Under the pieces are notes generated by a model. That model was not told the origin of the DNA, did no database searches, and saw nothing but the letters and a program-made list of their open reading frames with translations. A DNA stretch of 64,000 nucleotides from an uncultured Brevinema sp. (lineage in GTDB: Bacteria > Spirochaetota > Brevinematia > Brevinematales > Brevinemataceae): NCBI GenBank assembly GCA_947038195.1, contig CAMQVI010000002.1:1-64000 (forward strand), read 5' to 3'. Numbering within the stretch: the first letter of the stretch is position 1; the number at the start of each line of letters is the position of its first letter. A program made the position numbers and the translations under genes. Positions 8,709 through 17,703 of this stretch are shown piece by piece.

Positions 8709-8777
8709 ACCGCCGTCACGTGGAACAGGGACGTCAACGTATAGGGTGGTAGAAGATATAAAAAAAAATTCTTCTAC
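8709..8777 (+). other. Structured 3' region after flaA (possible 3'UTR element or small RNA)
   Basis: Between the flaA stop and its terminator the sequence can fold. ACCGCC (8709-8714) pairs with GGTGGT (8745-8750), enclosing ACGT repeats. Then GTAGAAGA (8749-8756) pairs with TCTTCTAC (8770-8777) around an A-rich loop. The two stems overlap by two bases and so compete. No ORF with a ribosome site is present. Confidence 0.4.
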
Positions 8778-8795
8778 GCTAGGACTAAGACTAAG

Positions 8796-8824
8796 AAAAG
8801 AGTATAATATTATTATACTCTTTT
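8796..8824 (+). terminator. Rho-independent terminator of flaA
   Basis: AAAAGAGTATAAT (8796-8808) pairs perfectly with ATTATACTCTTTT (8812-8824), with a 3-nt loop and more T residues after it. Confidence 0.85.
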
Positions 8825-8879
8825 CTTTTTTGAATTTTATAGCTTTTTTTATCAATATCTTGTATAATTATAGAAGATA

Positions 8880-8962
8880 GCCTGAGTGGTGAAACTGGTA
8901 AACACGCAGGACTCAGAATCCTGTGCCTATAAAGCTTGCAGGTTCAAGTCCTGTCTCAGGCA
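8880..8962 (+). tRNA. tRNA-Leu (anticodon CAG)
   Basis: The acceptor arms GCCTGAG (8880-8886) and CTCAGGC (8955-8961) pair over 7 bp with discriminator A at 8962; CCA is not encoded. The anticodon arm is CAGGA, loop CTCAGAA, TCCTG, giving anticodon CAG. A long variable arm (TGCCTATAAAGCTT) and a T arm GCAGG-TTCAAGT-CCTGT confirm a class II leucine tRNA. A TATAAT box lies at 8863-8868. Confidence 0.95.
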
Positions 8963-9018
8963 TTTTTAATTATATTTTTTATGCAATCAGTAATAAGGGG
9001 TATATCATAAGCGTATTA

Positions 9019-9912
9019 GTGTTATTTATTATTATTGTCGTGATGTTGATTGTTAATCACCATCCTACTTTTTACCCTAAAATGAGAAAAAACATTCTTC
9101 AATTAAAATATTCTAGTACAGAAGATTTGTGGTTTCGAAAAGAAGGCAATAAAAAACTTGTTGTGTTTTTACATGGAATGTACTCCACCCCATCTACTTT
9201 TGAAACACTGGCAACCCTTTTATTAGAAAAAGGATTTGATGTATATGCTCCCTCTCTTCCTGCATCTGCTCTTACCTTAGAGGAATTAAAAATTGTAGGA
9301 CCGTGGACTTGGGAAGAGTCTCTTTTTATTATTAATTACAAATTAGATCTTATTTCACAAGATTATGAAACAACTATCTTAGGTGGACACTCTCAAGGAG
9401 GGAGCCTGGCTATGACTGTGGGGACAGAAAGAGATTTTGATGCTTTAATTGTTATTGCTAGTCCCACTTCTCTATATGGGACTCACTTGAAATTATATGA
9501 AAATATTGCTATTTATTTAGCGGGACTTTTAAAATATATACTTCCTCATGGTGCCCCCTCTCCTGTTCCTTATACAGAAGAAAGAAAATCCTTAGAAAAA
9601 TTTTGCGATGCAGAAGGTATTACTTTTCCTCTAACTTTATATACTTTTAAAAAAGGTCTTACTCACCTTAGAAAAAATCTTTACAAGATAAAAATCCCTT
9701 TATTCATCGCTTATTGTAAACAAGATTCACTTGTAGGATTTTTCAGTAGGGACATGATTAAAAACAATGTATCTTCGCCTAAGATTGAAGAATTAATATT
9801 TGATATTCCTAAGGATAAAGAGCCCTATGGTAGAAAACATCAATTGCTCAATTACTCCGAGACAAGAGAAGATACGAACAATGCAATTATTGATTTTGTA
9901 GAAAGAATATGA
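9019..9912 (+). CDS. Membrane-anchored alpha/beta hydrolase (carboxylesterase/lipase-like)
   Basis: The protein has an N-terminal membrane anchor followed by an alpha/beta hydrolase domain: VVFLHGMYSTPSTFE (oxyanion region), GGHSQGG (nucleophile Ser), CKQDSLV (likely acid Asp) and GRKHQLL (likely catalytic His). It resembles monoacylglycerol lipase/carboxylesterase families; the substrate is unknown. The start is uncertain. The ORF track begins at a GTG inside the tRNA gene, which cannot be right. The first ordinary in-frame candidate after the tRNA is GTG at 9019, without a well-spaced ribosome site. An AAGGGG at 8995-9000 points instead to ATA (9007) or ATC (9004), which would also keep more of the membrane segment. 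Confidence 0.75.
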   Translation: MLFIIIVVMLIVNHHPTFYPKMRKNILQLKYSSTEDLWFRKEGNKKLVVFLHGMYSTPSTFETLATLLLEKGFDVYAPSLPASALTLEELKIVGPWTWEESLFIINYKLDLISQDYETTILGGHSQGGSLAMTVGTERDFDALIVIASPTSLYGTHLKLYENIAIYLAGLLKYILPHGAPSPVPYTEERKSLEKFCDAEGITFPLTLYTFKKGLTHLRKNLYKIKIPLFIAYCKQDSLVGFFSRDMIKNNVSSPKIEELIFDIPKDKEPYGRKHQLLNYSETREDTNNAIIDFVERI

Positions 9913-9945
9913 TCTCTTAAAGAGTTACATTAAAAAGTAGGTTAA

Positions 9946-10743
9946 ATGAACGTCTTATTCCAATTTTCATTTTTTTATTATGCTATTGCTATCTCTGTAA
10001 TTCTTTCTTTTTTATTTGCTCTTATTTCTTTTATTCTTGTTACAAGAAAACTTACTTTTTTAGCCATAGGAACAGAACATGCTGCCTTTGGTGGGGCAGG
10101 GTTAGCGAGGATTATGAACTGGGACCAGCTAACCACAACCTTGATTTTTTGTACTATTGTCACCGTATTAGCGGGAAGATCTCATAAAAAAACTTCAGAT
10201 CTTGGGATTAGCTTATTTTTCTCTGGAGCTATGGCTTTTGGGATGATTCTTTTATCATTAGAGGGAAATAATAGTTTCAATCTAGTGGGATTTTTATTTG
10301 GAGATTTGATAGGGATTACTAAAAAAGAATTGATCTTTTCTTTTATTACAGTACTGACTATTATGATTATCATGCTTCCTTCTCTAGGAAAAATTACCTA
10401 TCTTAGTTTTGATAGAGAAGCAGCTATTATATCGGGTGTTAATGCAGAATTATGGGACACTATAGTGTATATTGTTTTATCTATAAGTATTATTCTAGGG
10501 ATAAAATTAGTTGGGGTACTTTTGGTGGCAGCTATGACTGTGTTGCCTGCTGCTTTTGCGCTTCTGTGGGAGCAAAATATCTCTAAAACTCTAGGTATAT
10601 CTTGTATATTTTCTCTCTTTGCTATGATTTTAGGAATATTTTGTTCTTTCTTTTTAGACTTAGCCCCAGGGGCGTTGATAGTAGCTATTGCAGTAAGTGT
10701 TTACTTTATAGGTTTAGGACTTAAAAATAAATTTATTAATTAA
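9946..10743 (+). CDS. Metal (Zn/Mn/Fe) ABC transporter permease, ZnuB/TroC family
   Basis: The 265-residue protein is almost entirely membrane-embedded (about 7-8 segments). It matches the ABC-3 permease family: LTFLAIGTEHAAFGGAGLAR near the N-terminus (the cytoplasmic coupling region), SGVNAELWDTIVYIVLSISI, and KLVGVLLVAAMTVLPAAFA. Such permeases import zinc or manganese with a ZnuC ATPase and ZnuA binding protein. Neither is adjacent; a znuC-like ATPase lies at 30503-31276. The ATG follows a weak AGG site (agtAGGttaaATG). Metal specificity cannot be read from sequence alone. Confidence 0.88.
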   Translation: MNVLFQFSFFYYAIAISVILSFLFALISFILVTRKLTFLAIGTEHAAFGGAGLARIMNWDQLTTTLIFCTIVTVLAGRSHKKTSDLGISLFFSGAMAFGMILLSLEGNNSFNLVGFLFGDLIGITKKELIFSFITVLTIMIIMLPSLGKITYLSFDREAAIISGVNAELWDTIVYIVLSISIILGIKLVGVLLVAAMTVLPAAFALLWEQNISKTLGISCIFSLFAMILGIFCSFFLDLAPGALIVAIAVSVYFIGLGLKNKFIN

Positions 10744-10754
10744 AGAGGTTTTCA

Positions 10755-11753
10755 GTGTATAGTTTATGGCATAATTTTTTTGTTCTTATGACAATTATCT
10801 TTTTTATCACCCTAATTATTTTTTATGTGGGAGATAGAATGGCGTTTTACGCTGATCAGTTAGCCAAATCTACTGGCATTTCAGGGGCTTTGATAGGATT
10901 CATTCTTATTGCGATGATAACTTCTGTTCCTGAAATGGTTAGTACTTTTGTGGCTACATCTAATCAGCTCTATGGTTTAGCAACGGGGGGTGTTTTAGGT
11001 TCTAATATTGTCAATCTTGCTATTCTTAGTGGTATTTTTCTCATCTTCCGAGATAGAGAGCTAGAAATTAAAAGGTCTTCTATTTTTAGTTTTTTAAGTG
11101 GTTTATTACTTTTAGCGGTGGTAGGGATTCTCTTCACGGTATATCCTGTTTCTAAGGTTATTGTTAATAAATATTATGTTAGTTTCATCATACTTGTTAT
11201 CTATATAGGGATTATGTACCACTCTTTCTCTCTCAATCAAGAAGAGCAAGAAGAGCAAGAAAAAGAGCAAGAAGAAATCTTGCCCCTAGGGAAAACTATT
11301 GTTCCTTTTATCTTTTATTCTGGAATTATTATAGGACTATCATGGGGATTGGTCGTTGTTTGTCAACAGATGACTGTAGTACCTATTCCTATCTATGGAA
11401 AAACTTTGGGAGAACATTTTGTTGGCACCCTTATTTTGGCTGTTTCTACATCTATACCAGAGCTAGCAACTTCTTACCAAATTGTAAGAAGAGGGCAAAC
11501 AAATATGGCGGTAGAAAATATTGCAGGAAGCAATATTTTCAATCTAATGGTATTGGTGGTTGCATCCCTTACTACACCGAGTCCTTTTTGGTCAGAAATC
11601 CCAATAAATAGCCTTTACACAGTTTTCATGATTTTTATTGTCAGTTTATTGATGTGTATCATAGGATTAGTAAGGGAATCAAAGAAATTTTCTCTTTTTA
11701 TGCACGGTCTTATTATTATGATATGGTTGTATTCCTTAGTCTTGGTTTTTTAG
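10755..11753 (+). CDS. Sodium/calcium exchanger family protein (CaCA, YrbG-like)
   Basis: The 332-residue protein has about 10 membrane segments and two inverted alpha-repeats typical of the Ca2+/cation antiporter superfamily: FILIAMITSVPEMVSTF (about residues 49-65) with GGVLGSNIVNLAI, and LILAVSTSIPELATS with NIAGSNIFNLMVL. The acidic residues in the two S-x-PE motifs bind the cation. The loop between repeats holds a Glu/Gln-rich tract (EEQEEQEKEQEE). It starts at a GTG 11 nt after the permease stop with an AGAGG site, so the two are co-transcribed. Its stop overlaps the convergent gene by 4 bp. Confidence 0.88.
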   Translation: MYSLWHNFFVLMTIIFFITLIIFYVGDRMAFYADQLAKSTGISGALIGFILIAMITSVPEMVSTFVATSNQLYGLATGGVLGSNIVNLAILSGIFLIFRDRELEIKRSSIFSFLSGLLLLAVVGILFTVYPVSKVIVNKYYVSFIILVIYIGIMYHSFSLNQEEQEEQEKEQEEILPLGKTIVPFIFYSGIIIGLSWGLVVVCQQMTVVPIPIYGKTLGEHFVGTLILAVSTSIPELATSYQIVRRGQTNMAVENIAGSNIFNLMVLVVASLTTPSPFWSEIPINSLYTVFMIFIVSLLMCIIGLVRESKKFSLFMHGLIIMIWLYSLVLVF

Positions 11754-12832
11754 TACATAAATATAACGGCGATAATAGAAAGAACAACTAAAAAGACTCC
11801 TACTGTAGCCAATAATCTAAAAGACATATCCTGAAACAAGGAATCCCAATTGGGTCCATCGAGATTTAAAACTTCTGGAATATAGGTATTGAGAGGCTCT
11901 ATCACATTATTTGAATGATGAGGATTGTAAAGACGTATTTTAACTCCGGCTTCAATGTTGAATTTTGTGTATTGAGTTGGAGTATAAAGCACTAAAATAT
12001 CCATTTTATTTTTTATGATAGGACCCACTTGATTTACTGTGGCAACGATCGGTTTAATAATTCCTTTCTGTTTATCAAAAGCTTTGAAAATATCTACCCA
12101 TTTTTGTCCATAAGCAGTTGAGGTGTCTAATTTCATAAGAATTTTCATATTCGGTGTTAGATCTTGGACGGAGATGCCATCTGCAACTGGAGCAAGCATG
12201 GGATTGGCTGGAACACTAAGAGACCCCTCTGCGACGTTAATGGGAGATGCTGACAGTAATTCGAGATTAGGTGCAGGTTTTTCGTTTATAGCTCTTGTTT
12301 TTCTAATAGAAGAAATGTCATTACTGTTTAATTCTTCCATAGATAATTCAATAACAAAAGATCTTCCTTTATGGATCTGCACGAAGATACTTTCAAAACT
12401 AGCTTTGATTTTTTCTTTCTGATTGGCTTGGTAATCGGTAAGAAGAGTTACTAAAAAAGCATCTCCTCTGTAGAGATGATCATCAAAACCTTTTTTAAAA
12501 AGATTAGTAATAGATGCTGCAAAGTTATTTTGGATATTTATTTGATTGTATTTTTCTTCTAAGGAAATCCAAGACTCTGTTAAGTCAATATGATAAATAT
12601 CACTAAAGTAAGAAGCAAAAAGAGTATATTCTATAATGTTATTGGAAAGTTTGTTATTTGGAGCAAAGTCTTTACTGATTAACAAAGAAAAAACGCCATA
12701 GATTCCCGCTCCATCAAATTTAAATCTTCCTTTGATGACTAAAATATCAAGTTCTTTTTCTGGTACTATGCTTGAATTTACGGGGTCAGATCCGTCCAAA
12801 GCAAAAGTTTCGTATTCTGTACTGTTTTCCAT
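11750..12832 (-). CDS. Unknown tail-anchored protein
   Basis: I do not recognise this 360-residue protein. It has no signal peptide. The N-terminal half is predicted mixed alpha/beta (LDILVIKGRFKFDGAGIYG and a later SFVIELSMEELN stretch), followed by a Pro/Ala-rich linker (about residues 190-220). The C-terminus has a single membrane segment (about 338-358, LLATVGVFLVVLSIIAVIF) ending two residues before the stop. A tail anchor would place the bulk of the protein in the cytoplasm. The gene is followed upstream-to-downstream by no partner, since dxr lies before it on the same strand after a 71-bp gap. The function is unknown. Confidence 0.75.
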   Translation of the reverse strand: MENSTEYETFALDGSDPVNSSIVPEKELDILVIKGRFKFDGAGIYGVFSLLISKDFAPNNKLSNNIIEYTLFASYFSDIYHIDLTESWISLEEKYNQINIQNNFAASITNLFKKGFDDHLYRGDAFLVTLLTDYQANQKEKIKASFESIFVQIHKGRSFVIELSMEELNSNDISSIRKTRAINEKPAPNLELLSASPINVAEGSLSVPANPMLAPVADGISVQDLTPNMKILMKLDTSTAYGQKWVDIFKAFDKQKGIIKPIVATVNQVGPIIKNKMDILVLYTPTQYTKFNIEAGVKIRLYNPHHSNNVIEPLNTYIPEVLNLDGPNWDSLFQDMSFRLLATVGVFLVVLSIIAVIFMY

Positions 12833-12903
12833 ATAATGTGCCTTTATTTGTTTGTTTTATTCTCGGAATAATACCACGATAATCTTAAATATTGTATATA
12901 AAA

Positions 12904-14058
12904 TTAACGAAGATCATCGCCATGATAAGCAATTCGCTCTAAACTTAGAATCTTTGATTTTTTATCTGCAATGAGAATATCTTCTTCTGTAATGTTATTT
13001 TTATTAGGGTAAGCATACACTAATTCTTGAATAAGATCAGGGAGTTTGTAAAAAGCAATGTTGCCAAGTAAAAACTGCTCAATAGCCACTTCCGTCACAG
13101 CGCATAAAACGGTGGGAAGTACCCCATCTTCTCTAGCTACATGTCTCGCTAAAGCAAGAAGAGGAAATTGCTTGTAGTCTACTTCTAAAAATTCCAAACT
13201 CTTTTTAGTAGGATTATAATCTCCAAAAGGGGCCTCTTCAGGATAATCGGGATAAAATAAAGAATGCAAGGCGGGGTAACGCATATCTACAGGAGAAGCT
13301 AATAAATGCCAATGGCCCCCTTTAGTATGTAAAGCGCCATGGATAATGGATTGGGGATGAATATACACCTTTATCTTATCTTCAGGAAAATCAAAGAGAC
13401 GCATTGCCTCTATTACTTCTAATCCTTTATTAATCATCAAGGCACTGCCTACGGTAATATTAGCGCCCATATTCCAAGTAGGATGTTGTAAAACTTCTTC
13501 TTTTGTTATAGAGGAGTCTACTTCCCTATTTAAAAAAGGCCCCCCAGAAGCAGTAATCACTAATTCTTTTATCTCTTTGAGGTCTTTCCCTCTTAAAAGA
13601 TCAAAAAGGGCTAAGTGTTCACTATCTAAGGGAATAATCATTCCCCCATATTTTTTAGAAGCTTCTTTAAGAAAAGCCCCTCCGGCTACTAAAGCCTCTT
13701 TATTAGCAATGACGAGGTCTTTCCCTTTTCTCAAGGCCGTTAGGGCTGGGATAAAACCACTCATTCCCAGCAATGCGGATACAACGGTATGAGAATCAGA
13801 AAGCTCTGCCAAATATTTCAAACCTTCCTCTCCATATAAAAAAGTAATAGAAGGATAGAGTAAAGGTAAACTCTCATGGGATTCTTTTAAAACAACAAAA
13901 AAAGGAGAAAATTCTTTAATAATAGCAACAGCCTTATCGATGTTAAACCAAGCAGAAAATCCAAGTAGCCGAAAACGCTGAGGATAGAGCCTTATAACAT
14001 CGAGAACAGAAGAGCCTACAGAACCTGTGGCCCCTAGCAATACTATATTTTTAAGCAT
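12904..14058 (-). CDS. dxr: 1-deoxy-D-xylulose 5-phosphate reductoisomerase
   Basis: The 384-residue protein is a complete Dxr, converting DXP to MEP with NADPH and a divalent metal in the isoprenoid (MEP) pathway. It shows the Rossmann start IVLLGATGSVGSSVLDVI, the ANKEALVAGG helix, the metal-binding PLDSEHLALF (D and E ligands), TASGGPF and the MGANITVGSALMINKGLEVIEA motif. ispD and ispE of the same pathway are in this window but far away. The ATG is preceded by an AGAGA-type site. It follows the propeller gene at 14078 by 19 nt, so an operon with it is likely. Confidence 0.97.
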   Translation of the reverse strand: MLKNIVLLGATGSVGSSVLDVIRLYPQRFRLLGFSAWFNIDKAVAIIKEFSPFFVVLKESHESLPLLYPSITFLYGEEGLKYLAELSDSHTVVSALLGMSGFIPALTALRKGKDLVIANKEALVAGGAFLKEASKKYGGMIIPLDSEHLALFDLLRGKDLKEIKELVITASGGPFLNREVDSSITKEEVLQHPTWNMGANITVGSALMINKGLEVIEAMRLFDFPEDKIKVYIHPQSIIHGALHTKGGHWHLLASPVDMRYPALHSLFYPDYPEEAPFGDYNPTKKSLEFLEVDYKQFPLLALARHVAREDGVLPTVLCAVTEVAIEQFLLGNIAFYKLPDLIQELVYAYPNKNNITEEDILIADKKSKILSLERIAYHGDDLR

Positions 14059-14077
14059 AAATCTCTCTTTAATATTA

Positions 14078-15979
14078 TTATTTAGGTAGTATTGTTAAAC
14101 CTTGAAAACTTTGATTATTTCCTTTATCAACAGCCTTAATTTGTAGGAACAGAGTGTTTTTTAAAGGAATAGAAAAATTAAAGCTTTCTTTTTTAGCATC
14201 GTAAATACCGTCTATAGGATTGAGGGACACCTCGTTTCCTCCGTTAATCAAATAGCTAACTTTTTTTAGGATATGATATTTATCTTCTATCACTACAGAA
14301 ATTATGGCCTTATCGGAAGATTTGGTAACGTCTATCTTACCTATAATAGGTGCTTCACTATCAAAAACCACAGGTAATGAAGTAAAAGAAGTTTCTAAAG
14401 CGCTACTATCACTATTAGAAGGTCTATCACTAGCCACTAGGGTAACTCTTTTGTTCCCAGAAGGATAGAGGTGGTTTGGAAAAGTGAAGTTAGTGGTAGA
14501 GATGGGGCGTTCCGTTAATTTAACTCTCTCTAAACCATCTTCTGCTAAATATATATGATATTCCAAAGAGTCTTTATTAGGATCTGTAGCTTCCCATGTT
14601 AAAATCATAGAAGCATCTTTTTGTTCTAAAGAGATGCTTTTAATAATAGGAGCTGTATTAATCTGAGTGTAAGGAAATTCTATAGCAAAAATATAAGGGG
14701 CAGTCTTTCCATCTGAAGATAATTCCGCTTTATAACGTACATAGCGAGCGTTAGGGACGGATATTTTTTCACCCTTTTTAATTGTTTTCCAATCACGCCA
14801 ATAGCTAGGATCTGCGGTAACACCGCTTTGTATATAAAATTGCACTTTAGTATTAGGAGGGGTTTCTATAGAGGAAGAAAATTGCCCCCATTGTGAAACA
14901 GCGCCAGTATCATAAACTTCAGAAATAAAAGAACCTTCTCTTGTAACGTTAGGTCCTAGAGACCATAAGGCAGATTTATCACTGGAAAGAAAAAACAATT
15001 GATTGTTTTTATAGAACATATCTAAAATTTTTCCTTCACCTAAGCTGGCATAGTAGCTTTTTCTGGTAATTAAGTCATAAAAAACATATAAGCCAAATTT
15101 ATCAGCACCAATAACGATTTGGTCTTTTACAGAACTTATAGAGGTAAAGTAAAACCCTTGCAAATCATATAGCTCTTCTACTATACCATCCCGAGAAACA
15201 GAGGTCATCAAACTAGTAACTTGTGGTTTTAGTTCGTTGTTACTATTTTCTTTAGTGACAGATTGGATGATATAAAAATGGTTATTTATATAAGTAAAGC
15301 TAGAGGCTGTTCCTTGAAAGCCAGCAAGGGCAATAAATTTATCCCCATCTTTGTAGTATAAGGCTTTTTCACCCAATACCCATAAGGTATTGTCAATATA
15401 AAGGCCCTCTAGAAGGTGTTCCTCATTACTAATCGCCAAAGGCTTACTTAGTACATAATTATCGTATTCATAAACCTCTGCATCAGCCCCAGTAAGAATA
15501 TAAAATCCTCCCTTAGGGTTAGGAACAATATCCCATATATAGTTATTGGAGAGGGAGGTATTGGTGACTTCCTTCCCATCAGCATCTAAATGTAATAAGA
15601 TACTTTCAGGGGAAAGCGCAGCGATGATACCATCTTTATCTTGAGCAATAGCCCCTACAAGAGAGTGATTTGAAGAACTATAAATTTCTGTTTCTTGATA
15701 GTTTTCATCTAATTTTAGGATAGAAGCAGTCTCTGCTGTTCCTAAATATATATCAGAACCTATTTCTTTTCCTGTCCAAAGAAGTTTTGGGGTTTCATAA
15801 TGCTTTGTAGTTTCTTGAGATAGAGAAAGACCTTTTTCATCTGTTACCGTAGTATTAGATAGTTGCCACAGCCACACACTGGCAAAGCCCCCTTCTGTAA
15901 TTAATTTGCTTTCTGCACCAAATAGCGTAGCGGGTAACAATAATAATAATAGCGCAATTCTCGTTAAACAAGTGTCCAT
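14078..15979 (-). CDS. Exported beta-propeller protein with Fn3-like C-terminal domains
   Basis: The 633-residue protein starts with a signal peptide (LLLLLLPATLFGA, cleavage near residue 21). Residues about 25-345 are short repeated beta strands typical of a propeller (IYLGTAETASILKLD, GIIAALSPESILLHLD, FYILTGADAEVYEYD). A region about 360-440 (WRDWKTIKKGEKI, ARYVRYKAELSSDG) looks like a carbohydrate-binding or galactose-binding-like module. The rest resembles Fn3/Ig-like domains (MILTWEATDPNKDSLEYHIYL). It is probably periplasmic or surface-exposed and likely binds protein or glycan; no catalytic motif is seen. GAAAGGAG precedes the ATG. A sigma-70-like promoter is at 16008-16036. Confidence 0.75.
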   Translation of the reverse strand: MDTCLTRIALLLLLLPATLFGAESKLITEGGFASVWLWQLSNTTVTDEKGLSLSQETTKHYETPKLLWTGKEIGSDIYLGTAETASILKLDENYQETEIYSSSNHSLVGAIAQDKDGIIAALSPESILLHLDADGKEVTNTSLSNNYIWDIVPNPKGGFYILTGADAEVYEYDNYVLSKPLAISNEEHLLEGLYIDNTLWVLGEKALYYKDGDKFIALAGFQGTASSFTYINNHFYIIQSVTKENSNNELKPQVTSLMTSVSRDGIVEELYDLQGFYFTSISSVKDQIVIGADKFGLYVFYDLITRKSYYASLGEGKILDMFYKNNQLFFLSSDKSALWSLGPNVTREGSFISEVYDTGAVSQWGQFSSSIETPPNTKVQFYIQSGVTADPSYWRDWKTIKKGEKISVPNARYVRYKAELSSDGKTAPYIFAIEFPYTQINTAPIIKSISLEQKDASMILTWEATDPNKDSLEYHIYLAEDGLERVKLTERPISTTNFTFPNHLYPSGNKRVTLVASDRPSNSDSSALETSFTSLPVVFDSEAPIIGKIDVTKSSDKAIISVVIEDKYHILKKVSYLINGGNEVSLNPIDGIYDAKKESFNFSIPLKNTLFLQIKAVDKGNNQSFQGLTILPK

Positions 15980-16007
15980 AATTTCTCCTTTCTGACAGCT
16001 TCAGTAT

Positions 16008-16036
16008 ATTATAACTTAATTAAGCTAATGTTTCAA
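16008..16036 (-). promoter_or_regulatory. Sigma-70-type promoter for the propeller/dxr unit
   Basis: On the minus strand, TTGAAA (16036-16031), a 17-bp spacer and TATAAT (16013-16008). It lies 29 bp before the start codon at 15979. Confidence 0.72.
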
Positions 16037-16064
16037 CTTATAATCTATGCTTCCAATGGCTATA

Positions 16065-16093
16065 TTGCTTTTTTATAAGAAATATAATATAAT
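16065..16093 (+). promoter_or_regulatory. Sigma-70-type promoter for the 16125 gene
   Basis: TTGCTT (16065-16070), a 17-bp spacer and TATAAT (16088-16093), about 31 bp before the start codon. It is divergent with the preceding promoter. Confidence 0.6.
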
Positions 16094-16124
16094 AGGATAA
16101 TAAAAGTAAATAACAGGAGCTTTC

Positions 16125-16853
16125 ATGAAAGGCTTGGTCATTATTCCTACTTACAACGAAGCTGGTAATATAGAAAGAATTATTCCTCAAATATTAGATA
16201 ATTATACAGTAGATATCTTAGTGGTAGATGACAATTCTCCTGATGGTACTGCTAATATAGTGAGGTCTTTAAGCTATTTTGATCAAAGGCTTTTCTTACT
16301 CGAAAGAACTGCTAAAGATGGATTGGGGAGAGCTTATATAGCAGGTTTTAAAAAAGCTTTAGAGTGGGATTATGATTTTGTGGTTCAAATGGATGCTGAC
16401 TTATCCCATAACCCCAAGGATCTCCAGCGGTTTATTGAAGACCTAAAAAAAGGACACCAAGCTATCTTTGGGTCTCGATATGTAGGCGGTGTAAGAGTCT
16501 TAGATTGGGATGTGAAACGATTGGTTCTAAGCATCTGTGCCAATATCTATGCTCGTATTACGACAGGTATCCCTTGTACTGATTTGACAGGGGGCTATAA
16601 TGCCTATACTAAGAAATGTTTAGAGGCTATTGATCTAGATCGTATATCAGCTAAAGGCTATATGTTCCAAATAGAAATGAAATCATCCTCTTATTATGCA
16701 GGTTTATCTACGATAGAAGTTCCCATCATCTTCATTGACAGAACTGTAGGAGAAACTAAATTACAGGGAAGTATTATATACGAAGCCATTTTTGGTTGCC
16801 CTATGATAAGAATAAGAAAACTATTTAATTTACTTCCTATTAAAATCAAATAA
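16125..16853 (+). CDS. Polyprenol-phosphate mannosyltransferase-like glycosyltransferase (GT2, DPM1 family)
   Basis: The 242-residue protein matches GT-A fold family 2 polyprenyl-phosphate hexose synthases: GLVIIPTYNEAGNIERII, ILVVDDNSPDGTA, a QMDADLSHNP metal-binding motif, GSRYVGGV, LTGGYNAY and a C-terminal IEVPIIFIDRTVGETKL. It lacks the extra membrane helices some homologues have, so it is a short DPM1-type enzyme. It would transfer a sugar (mannose or another hexose) from a nucleotide to a polyprenyl-phosphate on the cytoplasmic face. ACAGGAGC precedes the ATG. An unknown membrane protein lies 23 nt downstream. Confidence 0.88.
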   Translation: MKGLVIIPTYNEAGNIERIIPQILDNYTVDILVVDDNSPDGTANIVRSLSYFDQRLFLLERTAKDGLGRAYIAGFKKALEWDYDFVVQMDADLSHNPKDLQRFIEDLKKGHQAIFGSRYVGGVRVLDWDVKRLVLSICANIYARITTGIPCTDLTGGYNAYTKKCLEAIDLDRISAKGYMFQIEMKSSSYYAGLSTIEVPIIFIDRTVGETKLQGSIIYEAIFGCPMIRIRKLFNLLPIKIK

Positions 16854-16876
16854 TTAAAAAATTTAGAGAGGGTTTT

Positions 16877-17641
16877 ATGAGCTCGCCCTTACCCATATTC
16901 AATAAACTTACACATCGCACCCGTTCTATCATTAATAATTCCAGAATGTTAAAATTTTTAGTTATTGGTCTTACCATAGGGATAGTGGCATGGTATAGGC
17001 AAACATACATCACTTCAGAAATTTCTTTAAGAGAATTTGCTATTTTTATCTTATGGGCAACTTCCATAGGTATTATAATTTCCCAGGCTGTGCGATTGTT
17101 TTTTCTACGCTTTTTATTAAAACATAAAAAACAGTGGTATTTAGAAGTGTTGACTTTTACAGAAGAGAATGCCACACATTACCGTAAGTCCCTTTTTATA
17201 TATGATTTATATAGAGAAAACTTTCAAGGCATTAAAGTGATAGATCTTATTAAATTTGCTTTATGCTTTGGGATAGAAATTTTTCTTCTTGCTATAAATC
17301 AAGTAGGATTAGCTTTTTTATCAGCTTTCTTTTTTTATTTTTCAGTTTACCAGCCTTTTTTATTCAAACGCTGGCTCTCACTACAAGAGTTTGATTATAC
17401 GTTTCATAAACAAATACTTACAATATGGAAAAGTGAGGCATGGCTTACTTCTGGTGACTATGAGGTCTCCCCCATTACCTTTTCTCAGGATTATAATTTT
17501 GGATTTACTTTAGGGGTACTGAGCATGGGATTTTTTGGTATTGTATGGGATGCATCCTTACACCAAAAAAGAAAAGAAATCCTTGCCTATATTTTAAAAC
17601 AAGAAGAGCAAACCCTAAAAATAATTACGACCATATTGTAA
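16877..17641 (+). CDS. Unknown membrane protein
   Basis: I do not recognise this 254-residue protein. It has about four or five hydrophobic segments: around residues 24-40, 51-75, 112-132 and 133-150, and a weak one near 210-228. Between them lie charged cytoplasmic-like stretches (KHKKQWYLEVLTFTEENATHYRK). The AGAGAGG site before the ATG is clear. It probably shares the promoter of the glycosyltransferase upstream, which suggests but does not prove a role in the same envelope pathway. A strong terminator follows about 60 nt after the stop. Confidence 0.65.
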   Translation: MSSPLPIFNKLTHRTRSIINNSRMLKFLVIGLTIGIVAWYRQTYITSEISLREFAIFILWATSIGIIISQAVRLFFLRFLLKHKKQWYLEVLTFTEENATHYRKSLFIYDLYRENFQGIKVIDLIKFALCFGIEIFLLAINQVGLAFLSAFFFYFSVYQPFLFKRWLSLQEFDYTFHKQILTIWKSEAWLTSGDYEVSPITFSQDYNFGFTLGVLSMGFFGIVWDASLHQKRKEILAYILKQEEQTLKIITTIL

Positions 17642-17703
17642 AACATAAATATTTTTACAAGTCATTTGCAGAAATCTTGAAGACGTCACAGATCACCTTG
17701 ACA

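Noticed and set aside
8740-8752. AGGGTGGT resembling a T-box antiterminator motif after flaA
   Set aside because: No specifier loop, no downstream aminoacyl or amino-acid gene, and the position is 3' of a gene rather than 5'.
8923-8980. N-terminal part of the ORF-track entry 8923..9912
   Set aside because: It lies inside the tRNA-Leu gene; the GTG start there is not credible.
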